This document shows, in pieces, positions 17,177-25,918 of a stretch of DNA of 64,000 nucleotides. The stretch covers positions 186,001 through 250,000 of the forward strand of contig NZ_JBEBMX010000001.1 of the NCBI RefSeq assembly GCF_043196875.1, given 5' to 3'. A program made the translations under genes and the position numbers. The DNA comes from Saccharospirillum sp043196875. Lineage in GTDB: Bacteria; Pseudomonadota; Gammaproteobacteria; Pseudomonadales; Natronospirillaceae. Below the pieces are notes generated by a model that saw only the letters and a list, made by a program, of their open reading frames with translations, made no database searches and was not told the origin of the DNA. How positions within the stretch are numbered: the first letter of the stretch is position 1; each line of letters begins with the position of its first letter.

Positions 17177-17989
17177 ATGAAAAAGATCGATCCGCATTAC
17201 TTTGGTCCCTGGGCAGTCATCACTGGTGCGTCATCCGGCATTGGTCGGGAATTTGCGCGTCAGTTGGCGGCAAACGGCATCCACGTCGTGCTCATCGCCC
17301 GGCGCACTGAACTGTTGAATCAACTCGGTGCTGAACTGCAACAACGCTACGGCATCGACTACCGCGTCGTCACCGCCGACCTGGCTCATGCCGACAGCAT
17401 CGACGTCGTCAGCGACGCCACCGCCGATCTGGATGTCGGCCTGTTTGTCGGTTCGGCAGGAACCGGATCCCCGGCAGCCTTTCTCGATGAAACGCCCGCC
17501 AAACAAAGCGATGTCATTCAGGTCAACATCAGCGCGCAGTTGGCACTGACCCGCCACTTTGCCGAACGTTTAGTTAAACGCGGGCGCGGTGGCATTGAGA
17601 TGGTCTCGGCCATGGGTGCCGATCTGGGCTTGCCATTTATGGCCAACGAATCCGGCACCAAAGCTTATTTACTGATGCTGGGCCGCGCCCTGAATTGGGA
17701 GCTGAAAAGCAAAGGCGTACACGTCAGCGTGCTGCTGCCAAGCCCGACCGACACGCCCATCATTGAAGCCTTCGGTTTCTCCAAAGACAGCATGCCGATG
17801 GCGCCGATGAGCGTAGAACGCTGTGTCGACGAAGGACTGATGGCACTGCGCAAAAACCAGTCGTCGGTTTTAACCGGACGGATGTTCCGGGTCTTATCAG
17901 CGCTACTGCCAGCGCCACTGATGCGCGCCGTCAACGCCCGCATGCTCGGCGATGCAGCCAGACGTCGGATAGAACTGGGTTTGGTGTGA
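17177..17989 (+). CDS. Short-chain dehydrogenase/reductase
   Basis: This 270-residue NAD(P)-dependent oxidoreductase has the classical Rossmann motif TGASSGIGREFARQLA (about 16-31). NAG-region variation is seen as FVGSAGTGSP. The catalytic Tyr-x-x-x-Lys region is altered: SGTKAYLLMLGRALN has Lys and Tyr adjacent, and the canonical YxxxK spacing is not obvious. Members of this SDR subgroup (DltE/YqjQ-like) often show SxxKA-type variants, so activity is uncertain. AAGGAG precedes the ATG. Its operator suggests induction by the TetR ligand, perhaps a lipophilic aldehyde or ketone; that is a guess. Confidence 0.85.
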   Translation: MKKIDPHYFGPWAVITGASSGIGREFARQLAANGIHVVLIARRTELLNQLGAELQQRYGIDYRVVTADLAHADSIDVVSDATADLDVGLFVGSAGTGSPAAFLDETPAKQSDVIQVNISAQLALTRHFAERLVKRGRGGIEMVSAMGADLGLPFMANESGTKAYLLMLGRALNWELKSKGVHVSVLLPSPTDTPIIEAFGFSKDSMPMAPMSVERCVDEGLMALRKNQSSVLTGRMFRVLSALLPAPLMRAVNARMLGDAARRRIELGLV

Positions 17990-17998
17990 TAGCAGCAG

Positions 17999-18030
17999 GA
18001 ACCCGCAGCGCTAACTGCGTCTGCGGGTTC
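17999..18030. terminator. Bidirectional hairpin between SDR and oxygenase genes
   Basis: A perfect 10-base-pair stem (GAACCCGCAG / CTGCGGGTTC) with a 12-base loop lies between two convergent stop codons. There is no strong U-tract on either strand. Confidence 0.55.
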
Positions 18031-18038
18031 TCCAAGAA

Positions 18039-19022
18039 TCAACGATTGAAGTTAGCAGCAATGCGCTGCTGCAGATAATCCGCCGCCGTAATCGGCGGAT
18101 ACTTGCCCTCGGGCCCTTCAATCATCACCTCGCGGTTGGCCTGGCAGAAAAACGCCATGCTGTAGCGCGCGCCATGGTCTTCATCCTCACGCGGCATCCG
18201 TACCCGGTGCAGCGTCGACTTTAAGCGGTCATCACTCCAGCGCATCAGCATGTCGCCAATATTGCAGGTGATGATGCCATCGCGCGCTGCCACACTGGTC
18301 CAGGCCTGTTGACCCTGAGCGTCCTTGCCCGGGCACAGTTGCAAACCGCCCTGACCGGTGCGCTGAAACACCATGGTCAGACAATCGAAATCGGTATGAG
18401 CGCCGGCGCGCCAGATACCCGGACCGGTGTCAGCCTTATCTAACGGCAAGTAATGCAGCAGCCGCAGCGTGCTTTGGTAATCCGGCTGACGCCAGTCGTG
18501 CGCCTGGGTGAAAAAGTCCGCGGCGAAACCCAGACGCTGTGCCAGACAGCTCAGTACCTGCATACCCGACGTCCAGCAGGCCTGTTCGAACGCCAACAAG
18601 CGAGGCTGAAAATCGGGCATTGAGGACGGCCAGATATCCGCCATATGCGGCCGGGTGATTTGATAAGACTCTTTTTGATCGAGCGTTCCGGTCGAGGGTC
18701 GTTTCTGGGTGCGAAATTCCCAGCCGGCATTCAAGCCAGGCTTTAACGCACAGCCGGCCTTTTCGGCCTCTGGCAGCGCAAAAAACTGCTCCGATAACGC
18801 AAAGGCTTCGTCGATATCCGACTGCGCCAGACCATGGCCGGTCAACTGAAAGAAACCCACTTCGCTGGCCGCGGCCCAGAGCGCATCGCCAATCGCCTCG
18901 CTGTTCGTGTCGAAATCGCTGAGGTCGATTAGCGGCACAACGCGATCGTCGGTCTCAACGCCCTCGCCACCCAAGGTGGATTCAAAGCGCAATTCTTCCA
19001 GGCCGTATTCTGGTGTGTTCAT
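18039..19022 (-). CDS. 2-oxoglutarate/Fe(II) oxygenase, isopenicillin N synthase family
   Basis: This is a non-haem iron oxygenase of 327 residues. The N-terminal DIOX_N domain includes VPLIDLSDF and EVGFFQLTGHGL. The C-terminal double-stranded beta helix contains the iron ligands in GAHTDFDCLTMVFQ (HxD), the distal His in KSTLHRVRMP and the 2-oxoglutarate-binding Arg-x-Ser in RYSMAFF. Such proteins hydroxylate or desaturate small molecules; the substrate is unknown. I start at the ATG at 19022, which has GGAG upstream. The longer open frame to 19211 adds a low-complexity stretch without homology features. Confidence 0.9.
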   Translation of the reverse strand: MNTPEYGLEELRFESTLGGEGVETDDRVVPLIDLSDFDTNSEAIGDALWAAASEVGFFQLTGHGLAQSDIDEAFALSEQFFALPEAEKAGCALKPGLNAGWEFRTQKRPSTGTLDQKESYQITRPHMADIWPSSMPDFQPRLLAFEQACWTSGMQVLSCLAQRLGFAADFFTQAHDWRQPDYQSTLRLLHYLPLDKADTGPGIWRAGAHTDFDCLTMVFQRTGQGGLQLCPGKDAQGQQAWTSVAARDGIITCNIGDMLMRWSDDRLKSTLHRVRMPREDEDHGARYSMAFFCQANREVMIEGPEGKYPPITAADYLQQRIAANFNR

Positions 19023-19483
19023 GGTGATTCTCCATGCTGTTGAGGAGCAATGCCTGACGCAGAGGTCTGCCGCTTCTACCCCGAAGTGTTGAGTCAGCCA
19101 TAAAGGAGGGAACGAACAGGAGAGCTTTGCTGGTGCTGGAATGCATGAGTCAAGCAAGCCACCCGGTCCGACCCGTCCACCGCTTGCGGCTGACGATCCG
19201 ACACAGAGCAATGCCCGGGTTCAACGAACCTGACCGCTTCTACTCAAATGCATCCTAAATACAGCAACGCTCATGCCAGCCACGACCAGGGCGTGATTTC
19301 CAGCGCGCCCGGCGACGCCTTCCGATACACTGCCCCGCCTGACAGCAAATAGCGGTCGAGGACGCACCAAAAGCAGGCAATCTGACCGGGTTGCTGACAT
19401 CAAAATACTGTATTAATATCCAGTATCGAATATCGAACCAAGGGCAGCGTTTTCATTCGCTGCCTCCATCCGGGAGTTGGAAC
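19023..19483. other. Intergenic region without recognised gene
   Basis: This region between the divergent oxygenase and coiled-coil protein genes contains only short frames with no ribosome-binding site or domain. It must hold both promoters, but no clear -35/-10 pair was identified by eye. Confidence 0.4.
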
Positions 19484-19831
19484 GTGGATTATCAACTGAT
19501 AGGAAAGACCTTGGAAAACGCCGGCAAAGACATCCAGAAACTGAACAACAAGCTCGACAAAATCCTGGAAAAGCTGCTTGAAGTCGAAGCCATCGAAGAG
19601 CGCAAAAGCGAAGCGGTCGAACACATCCAGGCCGACCGCATTGGCGATGCCATCGAGCTGCTCAAACTGGTTGAGAAAGATCAGGTCAAAGCCGAAACCC
19701 TGAAAGCTGAAGAAGCCGAGTTGCGCACTCAGTTGGAAGCCGCTCGCGAAGTGGCTGCCAAAGCCGCCGCCGGCGACGTGGAAGCCAGCACCTTAAAAGC
19801 GGTCCCGAACGCTGACAGCGACGCCGCCTGA
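19484..19831 (+). CDS. Small coiled-coil protein of unknown function
   Basis: This acidic, Lys/Glu-rich protein of 115 residues is predicted to be almost wholly helical, with heptad-like repeats (ENAGKDIQKLNNKLDKILEK, KAEEAELRTQLEAAREVAA). It has no signal peptide or membrane segment. I choose the GTG at 19484, which has GGGAG eight bases upstream. The open frame back to 19391 has no ribosome-binding site and a different composition. A strong terminator follows, so it is an independent transcription unit. Function is not recognised. Confidence 0.7.
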   Translation: MDYQLIGKTLENAGKDIQKLNNKLDKILEKLLEVEAIEERKSEAVEHIQADRIGDAIELLKLVEKDQVKAETLKAEEAELRTQLEAAREVAAKAAAGDVEASTLKAVPNADSDAA

Positions 19832-19875
19832 GCAAACCGTCTGCCATCCCCAGGCCGCAATGGCGGCCACCCTCT

Positions 19876-19908
19876 CCCGGAGCGACCTCCTCGTTCCGGG
19901 ATTTTTTT
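19876..19908 (+). terminator. Rho-independent terminator of the coiled-coil gene
   Basis: A stem CCCGGA / TCCGGG with a 13-base loop is followed by ATTTTTTT, about 45 bases after the stop codon. Confidence 0.8.
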
Positions 19909-19933
19909 ATCCGCGCGTTTTAACGACCAAAAA

Positions 19934-20821
19934 TCACAAAGACGCCACCGCAACCGCCAAAGCCTCGGCAATACGAGTATTGAGTTTCAAATCCACCAAC
20001 GGATCGGCCCGCGTGCGTCCCAGATTCAACACCGCCAATGACTGCCCGGCCTTATGCGCCTGACGGCAAAAGCGGAAGCCTGAATAAACCATCACCGATG
20101 AACCGACCACCAACAAGGCATCCGACCGCTCCAGTTGATCGAACACCTGCGCCACCCGCTCGCGCGGCACATTGTCGCCAAAGAAGACCACATCCGGCTT
20201 GAGCACGCCGTCGCAGTGCGGACAGGCCGCTACAGCAAACTGACTGAAATCGACTTCCAGATCGGCGTCACCATCCGGTGCCGCCTCGGCGCGGTAATGA
20301 TGAAACGCCGGGTTCAGTTCATGGCAGCGCTCGTGCACCTCAGTCCGCGTGCACTGATAACCGCAACTCATGCAGATCACCGCATCGGCACGACCGTGCA
20401 GATCGATCACCTTCTGGCTGCCCGCCTGCTGATGCAGACCATCAACATTCTGCGTCACCAGACCGGTCAACAGACCGCGCTCTTCCAGCTCCGCCAGATA
20501 ACGATGCGCCGGGTTCGGCCGCGCCTGACTCATCACCGGCCAACCGATCAGACTGCGCCCCCAATAACGCTGGCGCATGGCCGCATCGCTCATAAAAATC
20601 TGATGCTGAACCGGCGGCTTACGCTTCCAGCCGCCCTGATCATCGCGGTAATCGGGAATGCCGGAGTCAGTGCTCACTCCGGCTCCGGTCAGTACCAGAG
20701 TGCGCGGATGGCGCTTTAGAAAGTCGGCTAATTGCTCGCCCGCGCTTTGGCTGTCGAGCAGCGGTTCCGGTTCCAGCTGAGGGGGCAGCTGCACGCTGCG
20801 TACAGGCGAATGCAGAGTCAT
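19934..20821 (-). CDS. Sir2-family NAD-dependent protein deacylase
   Basis: This sirtuin removes acyl groups from protein lysines using NAD+. The 295-residue protein has the NAD-binding motif LTGAGVSTDSGIPDYRD (about 43-60), the catalytic His in TQNVDGLHQQAGSQKVIDLHG, and the zinc-binding pairs CMSCGYQC and CPHC with a spacer insertion of about 50 residues. VVFFGDNVP and VVGSSVMVYSG complete the Rossmann fold. The ATG at 20821 is the only reasonable start. It lies alone between a convergent and a divergent gene. The Ala-Tyr/Arg pair that marks desuccinylases (SIRT5 class) is not evident. Confidence 0.93.
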   Translation of the reverse strand: MTLHSPVRSVQLPPQLEPEPLLDSQSAGEQLADFLKRHPRTLVLTGAGVSTDSGIPDYRDDQGGWKRKPPVQHQIFMSDAAMRQRYWGRSLIGWPVMSQARPNPAHRYLAELEERGLLTGLVTQNVDGLHQQAGSQKVIDLHGRADAVICMSCGYQCTRTEVHERCHELNPAFHHYRAEAAPDGDADLEVDFSQFAVAACPHCDGVLKPDVVFFGDNVPRERVAQVFDQLERSDALLVVGSSVMVYSGFRFCRQAHKAGQSLAVLNLGRTRADPLVDLKLNTRIAEALAVAVASL

Positions 20822-20965
20822 GAGGTTTCCATTGGCAAGACTGGGTCTAGTTAATAAGGTCAGTTACGCCCAGGTCAATCATCCGGATGACCGAGTCTGA
20901 GAAGGATAACGCCGACCGCCGTCATTTTTGTTAGGCTTGCCGCTTCGCGCCTGAGGAGAGTCTGG

Positions 20966-22519
20966 ATGAGCAGTTCTTATACCCAGTTGGGCCTGACCAT
21001 TTTGGCCGTGGCCGGACTGTTGATTGTCGCCGCCGTCATCATCTTGTGTCTGGTTTTGATCTACCTGTATATCAGCGACCGTCGTCAACGCATCCACACC
21101 ATTCGCCGCAACTACCCCATCCTCGGGCGCTTCCGTTATCTGTTCGAACACCTGGGCGAATTCTTCCGCCAGTACTTCTTTGCCATGGACCGCGAGGAAC
21201 TGCCGTTCAATCGCGCCGAACGTTCCTGGGTGTATCGCGCCGCCAAAAATCTCGACAACACCATTGCCTTCGGTTCAACGCGCTCACTGGAACCCATCGG
21301 CTCCGTCTTCTTTATGAACGACGCCTTCCCGACACTGGAAGATACCGCCGACCACCCGCTGCCCATCACCATCGGTCCGGATGCCAAACAGCCCTACCAA
21401 CCCAAATCCTTCTTCAATATATCCGGCATGAGCTACGGCGCGCTGTCGGCACCGGCGGTGCGAGCCTTGTCGTTCGGCGCGGCCAAAGCCGGCTGCTGGA
21501 TGAACACCGGCGAGGGCGCGCTGTCGCGCTTTCATCTGGAAGGCGGCTGCGATCTGGTGTTTCAGATCGGCACTGCCAAATACGGCGTGCGCGATAAAAA
21601 CGGCAATCTCAGCGATGAAAAGCTGCGCGAGATTGCCGCCCACGAACAGGTGCGGATGTTCGAAATCAAACTCAGCCAGGGCGCCAAGCCCGGCAAAGGT
21701 GGCATTCTGCCGGGTGAAAAAGTGACCGAAGAAATCGCCCGCGCCCGTGGCATTCCTGAAGGTGAAGATTCGATCAGCCCGAACCGTCATCTGGACATCG
21801 AAGACGGCGACGACCTGCTCGATATGATCCAGCGCGTGCGCAACGTCACCGGCAAGCCGGTTGGCTTTAAATGTGTGCTCGGCGAAACCGGTTGGTTGGT
21901 GGCGTTGCTGCGGCGGATAAAGCAGCGCGGCCTGGAATACGCGCCCGACTTTATCACCCTCGACAGCGCCGACGGCGGCACCGGTGCCGCGCCTCAGCCG
22001 CTGATGGATTACGTCGGTTTACCGATCAAAGAAAGCCTGCCCTGGCTGATCGACACGCTTAAAGCCGAAGGCCTGCGCGAGCGCATCAAAGTGGTTGCTT
22101 CGGGTAAGCTGATGGTGCCCTCGAAAGTGGGCTGGGCGCTGGCCACCGGCGCCGACTTTATCGTCTCGGCGCGTGGCTTTATGTTCGCGCTCGGTTGCGT
22201 GCAATCACTGCAGTGCAACCGCAACACCTGCCCGACCGGTGTCACCACCCACAACCCGCGCCTGCAACGCGGCCTGGTGCCGGCCGACAAAGCCGAACGG
22301 GTGGCGCATTATCACGCCCAGATGGTGCATTTTTTGGGGATTCTGGCGCATTCCTGCGGTGTCGCCGGGCCGCGCGAACTGGCGCGCAAGCACGTGCGCA
22401 TTGTCACTCAAAGCGGGATTTCCATGCCGCTGGATACCTTCTATCAACGCCATATTCCGTTGACGATGATCGAACCCAGCCAGAGCCCGGAACAAACTCA
22501 GGTGCCGAGCCAGCGCTAA
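20966..22519 (+). CDS. FMN-binding glutamate synthase-like protein (membrane anchored)
   Basis: This 517-residue protein of the GltB-type FMN/Fe-S domain family (Glu_synthase) is preceded by one N-terminal transmembrane helix (about 9-35). The barrel contains FNISGMSYGALSAPAVRALSFGA, TGEGALS, KPGKGGILPG, FITLDSADGGTGAAPQPLMD and RGFMFALGCVQSLQCNRNTCPTGV, whose three Cys match the 3Fe-4S ligands of glutamate synthase. It lacks the glutaminase domain, so it is not a conventional GOGAT. The physiological reaction of these stand-alone proteins is not settled. Its stop codon overlaps the end of the convergent EamA gene. Confidence 0.88.
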   Translation: MSSSYTQLGLTILAVAGLLIVAAVIILCLVLIYLYISDRRQRIHTIRRNYPILGRFRYLFEHLGEFFRQYFFAMDREELPFNRAERSWVYRAAKNLDNTIAFGSTRSLEPIGSVFFMNDAFPTLEDTADHPLPITIGPDAKQPYQPKSFFNISGMSYGALSAPAVRALSFGAAKAGCWMNTGEGALSRFHLEGGCDLVFQIGTAKYGVRDKNGNLSDEKLREIAAHEQVRMFEIKLSQGAKPGKGGILPGEKVTEEIARARGIPEGEDSISPNRHLDIEDGDDLLDMIQRVRNVTGKPVGFKCVLGETGWLVALLRRIKQRGLEYAPDFITLDSADGGTGAAPQPLMDYVGLPIKESLPWLIDTLKAEGLRERIKVVASGKLMVPSKVGWALATGADFIVSARGFMFALGCVQSLQCNRNTCPTGVTTHNPRLQRGLVPADKAERVAHYHAQMVHFLGILAHSCGVAGPRELARKHVRIVTQSGISMPLDTFYQRHIPLTMIEPSQSPEQTQVPSQR

Positions 22520-23418
22520 TTGCGCGCCAGGCTCAGCCAGACAATGCCGCTGAGTACGATGGCGCCACCGACAATCTGCAACGGCGATAAGGTCTGGCCA
22601 AGTACCACAAAACCCAGAATCAGCGACGCCACCGGTTCAAAGTTAACCACCGGGGCGTTGCGCGCCATATCCAGACGCGGCACCAACACAAACAACAACG
22701 TCGAAGCGGTGCCATAGAACAGCGCCAGCAAACACAGGCCGACCCAGCCGGTAGCGGTGGCCGGTAAATCCAGACCGCCGGGCACCAGATTCATCACCCC
22801 GGCAATCAACATCACCGCCAGCACCGTCATCATGGTAAACACCGAGCGCACTGCGCCGGGCATGCCGGACAGCTTGTTGTCGGTGGTCCAGATCGCCACG
22901 GTAAAGAAGCAGGCCGCGGCCAGCGCGAAGGCGACACCCGGCTGCCAATCCGGTCCCATGGCAGCCGGGTCGGCCAGCCAGGCGGGCACGTCCAACACCA
23001 GCACCACACCGACCAGTATCATCAACATGATGACGACTAAGCGCAGCGACGGCGGCCGGCCGGTCAAAACCCAGTTCAGCAAAGCCAGTAAAATCGGCCA
23101 GGTGTTAACCATCAACAAGGCCACCGCCACCGGCACTCGCGCCACCGCCGAATACAGACAGATGCTCTGTCCCGCAATCATCAGCCCCAACAGCAGCTGC
23201 CAGCCGCGCTTGCCTTGAGGAATGGCAAAGCGATGCCGCTGCCACACGGCCAGCAGCGTCATGATGGTGAGCGCCACCGCACCGCGAGTCAGAATCGCCA
23301 GCATCAGGCCGGTGCTATTATCGAAGGCCAGGCGCGCCGAGACATGGTTGGAGGCAAACAGCGTCGAAGTGGTCAGCAGAATCAGAATGGCGAGCGGGCG
23401 GGCAATGGGCGTGGACAT
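22516..23418 (-). CDS. EamA/DMT family transporter
   Basis: This is a 300-residue drug/metabolite transporter with ten hydrophobic helices in two EamA repeats. Features include SNHVSARLAFDNSTGLMLAILTRGAVAL in the first repeat and NFEPVASLILGFVVLGQTLSPLQIVGGAIVLSGIV, the classic closing stretch of the second. Substrate is unknown; such proteins export metabolites or amino acids. It overlaps the convergent glutamate synthase-like gene by four bases. Confidence 0.88.
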   Translation of the reverse strand: MSTPIARPLAILILLTTSTLFASNHVSARLAFDNSTGLMLAILTRGAVALTIMTLLAVWQRHRFAIPQGKRGWQLLLGLMIAGQSICLYSAVARVPVAVALLMVNTWPILLALLNWVLTGRPPSLRLVVIMLMILVGVVLVLDVPAWLADPAAMGPDWQPGVAFALAAACFFTVAIWTTDNKLSGMPGAVRSVFTMMTVLAVMLIAGVMNLVPGGLDLPATATGWVGLCLLALFYGTASTLLFVLVPRLDMARNAPVVNFEPVASLILGFVVLGQTLSPLQIVGGAIVLSGIVWLSLARN

Positions 23419-23499
23419 CTCAGTTCCTTCAAACGAATGGCGAGCAGCCTAGCATGAAGCGTTCATAGAGAGGCCGAACCCAGCGTTCATAACGCCAGC

Positions 23500-24468
23500 C
23501 TAAGCACCCGCCACCAGCCAGAGGCTATAACCGACATAGACCACCAGCAGCAGCACCGCTTCCCAGCGATTGATGCGTCCGGCGCGACCACGACGGCCCA
23601 TGCCCAACAGAAACAACGCCAGCGTCAGCGCCACCAGCACCAGCAGATCGCGCGACAACAACTCTGGTTGCGCCGTCAGTGGCCGGATCAGCCCGGCCAG
23701 GCCGGTCACCGCCAGCGTATTAAAGAGGTTGGAACCGAGCACATTACCCAACGCCAGATCATGCTCACCCCGGCGTGCCGCAACGATCGACGACGCCAGT
23801 TCCGGCAACGAAGTGCCCACCGCGACGATGGTCAACCCAATCACCAGTTCGCTGACACCCAGGCGGGTCGCCAGCGTCACGGCGCCCCACACCAACAGGC
23901 GTGAACTGAGCACCAATAACAGCAAGCCCGCGAACAGCCAGAACAGCGCCCGACCACGCGATAAGTGCTGCGCCGCCAGGTTCTGGTCAGCCTCAGCCGC
24001 CAAAGCATCTTGCGGCGAACGACCGGCCTGCCAAAGCATCCAGCCGATCAGAGCAGCAAACACGACCAGCAAAATCAGTGCATCGAAGCGACTCAAACTC
24101 AGGTCGCGCAACAAGACCACGGCCAATAAAGTCACCGCAGTCAGCATTGGCAGCTCAAGTCGCAACACGCCTGAACGAACGGCAATCGGACTGATCAGCG
24201 CCGTTACGCCCAGAATCAACGCAATATTGGTGATGTTAGAGCCGATGGCATTGCCCAGCGCCAAGCCGCTCTGACCTTGCCAGGCCGCCAGCGCCGACAC
24301 CGTCAGCTCCGGCGCCGAGGTACCAAAACCGATCACCACCATACCGATGATGAGCGGCGACCAACCCAGGTAACGCGCCGTCACCGAGGCACCCAGCACA
24401 AACCGATCAGCGCTCCACACCAACAGCGCCAGGCCCAGCGCGATCGCCAGAAACGACAGCAGCATCAT
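23500..24468 (-). CDS. Calcium/sodium antiporter (CaCA family, YrbG-like)
   Basis: This 322-residue inner-membrane exchanger has about ten helices and the two inverted alpha-repeats of the Ca2+:cation antiporter family: GFGTSAPELTVSALAAWQGQ with ALGNAIGSNITNIALILG, and AVGTSLPELASSIVAARRGE with ALGNVLGSNLFNTLAVTG. The acidic residues in the two PEL motifs are the known Ca2+ ligands. It would extrude Ca2+ in exchange for Na+. It lies between two other minus-strand transporter genes but with gaps of 55-80 bases. Confidence 0.93.
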   Translation of the reverse strand: MMLLSFLAIALGLALLVWSADRFVLGASVTARYLGWSPLIIGMVVIGFGTSAPELTVSALAAWQGQSGLALGNAIGSNITNIALILGVTALISPIAVRSGVLRLELPMLTAVTLLAVVLLRDLSLSRFDALILLVVFAALIGWMLWQAGRSPQDALAAEADQNLAAQHLSRGRALFWLFAGLLLLVLSSRLLVWGAVTLATRLGVSELVIGLTIVAVGTSLPELASSIVAARRGEHDLALGNVLGSNLFNTLAVTGLAGLIRPLTAQPELLSRDLLVLVALTLALFLLGMGRRGRAGRINRWEAVLLLVVYVGYSLWLVAGA

Positions 24469-24523
24469 TCACCTCAATGGTTAAAATTCAGACCAAACCC
24501 ATCGCACGTTAAACCGAGCAACG

Positions 24524-25708
24524 TCAAGCCGGCGTCTGTTCAGCAAGCCCTGGCGCCATTGCCTCGGAACGGCGTATCGCCCGACCGGTCACCAACACCA
24601 GTAACGCATTGATCAGGATCACCGCAGCGCCGACAACCGGCACCCAGCTCATGTTCAAACCCAGACTGATCACCACGCCACCCAAGGCCGCGCCGATGGC
24701 ATTGCCCAGATTAAACGCACTCTGGTTCAGCGTGGACGCCAGATTCGGCGCTTCACCGGCCTGATCGACCACCAGCAATTGCAGCAACGGCACAATCGAA
24801 AACGACAAGGCCGCCCAGGCAAAAATCGCCAACACCGCCAAAGGCAACCAACCAATCACCAGGGCCAACGCCAGCAAAGTCGCCGCGATGCCGAGCATCA
24901 ACTTAACCAACACCGGGATCAACGCACCATGCCCCAAACGGCCGCCAAGAATCGAGCCGGCAGTCAGACCGAGACCGAACACCCCCATCACCAGGCTGAT
25001 CCACAAACCACCGATGCCGGTCACATCGCGCAGCATCGGTTCAATAAAGGTCACCACGGTAAACATCGACACCGACGCCAGCACACTCAGGCCCAGAGCC
25101 AGCAACACCGGCGCCTGTCGCAACACACGAAACTCACCGGCAATGCCACCGGTACTGGGCTGCAAGCCACGCGGCAACCAGCGCATCATGGCCAGAATCG
25201 CGACCATGCCGATCACCACCACGCAAGCAAAGGTCGCGCGCCAACCGAACGCCTGACCGATAGCCGCACCCGCCGGCACCCCCAACACATTGGCCAGCGT
25301 GAGGCCGGCAAACACCAACGAAATCGCCTGAGCGCGCTTACCCGGCGCCGCCAGACTGGCCGCCGTGACCGCCGCTATGCCGAAAAAGGCACCGTGCGAC
25401 AAAGCCGTCACCACCCGCGCCACCATCAAACTCCAATAGTTTGGCGCCAGCGCACACAGCACATTGCCGACCACAAAAATGCAGATCAGCACCATCAAGG
25501 TTGGCCGCCGCGACCAACGCGCCGTCGCTACCGCCAGAATCGGCCCGCCGACCACCACGCCAATGGCATAGCTCGACACCAGATGACCCGCCGCCGGAAT
25601 GCTGACGTTCAAGTCAGTCGCAACGGCAGTCAGCAAACCTAAAATGACAAACTCGGTGGTGCCAATGCCAAAAGCGGCAATGGCCAGGGCGATAATAGGG
25701 AGGGACAT
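24524..25708 (-). CDS. MFS transporter (AraJ/YdhP-type efflux)
   Basis: This is a 12-helix major facilitator of 394 residues. The opening ALAIAAFGIGTTEFVILGLL is characteristic of the AraJ/SotB/YdhP drug-H+ antiporter group. The loop 2-3 motif is modified to RWSRRPTLM. I choose the ATG at 25708, because it starts exactly at the family N-terminus; the open frame reaches 25849 through a Leu/Arg-rich stretch with no counterpart. Substrate is unknown: sugars, arabinose-like compounds or drugs in relatives. Confidence 0.88.
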   Translation of the reverse strand: MSLPIIALAIAAFGIGTTEFVILGLLTAVATDLNVSIPAAGHLVSSYAIGVVVGGPILAVATARWSRRPTLMVLICIFVVGNVLCALAPNYWSLMVARVVTALSHGAFFGIAAVTAASLAAPGKRAQAISLVFAGLTLANVLGVPAGAAIGQAFGWRATFACVVVIGMVAILAMMRWLPRGLQPSTGGIAGEFRVLRQAPVLLALGLSVLASVSMFTVVTFIEPMLRDVTGIGGLWISLVMGVFGLGLTAGSILGGRLGHGALIPVLVKLMLGIAATLLALALVIGWLPLAVLAIFAWAALSFSIVPLLQLLVVDQAGEAPNLASTLNQSAFNLGNAIGAALGGVVISLGLNMSWVPVVGAAVILINALLVLVTGRAIRRSEAMAPGLAEQTPA

Positions 25709-25918
25709 GCAAGCCTCATAACTGCAGATAAGCCAGGACGGCAAAGACACCCTGTGACGGTCACAAGGGCGCGTCATTCTATCACGATGGCGGATTCCAC
25801 CAATGCAACGCAGCGTTAATAACAACGCCAATAACAACGCCAATAGCAACAGCGCTGAACTGCCGATGAGGACAGCATCGACACCCCGGCGTGGACAGCA
25901 TCATCCTAGCCGGAGATC

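Noticed and set aside
19221..19403. A 60-codon minus-strand frame in the oxygenase upstream region
   Set aside because: There is no ribosome-binding site, no family and it lies in a probable promoter region.
24779..25642. A 287-codon His/Arg/Gln-rich plus-strand frame
   Set aside because: Antisense shadow of the MFS gene, with extreme composition and no start signal.
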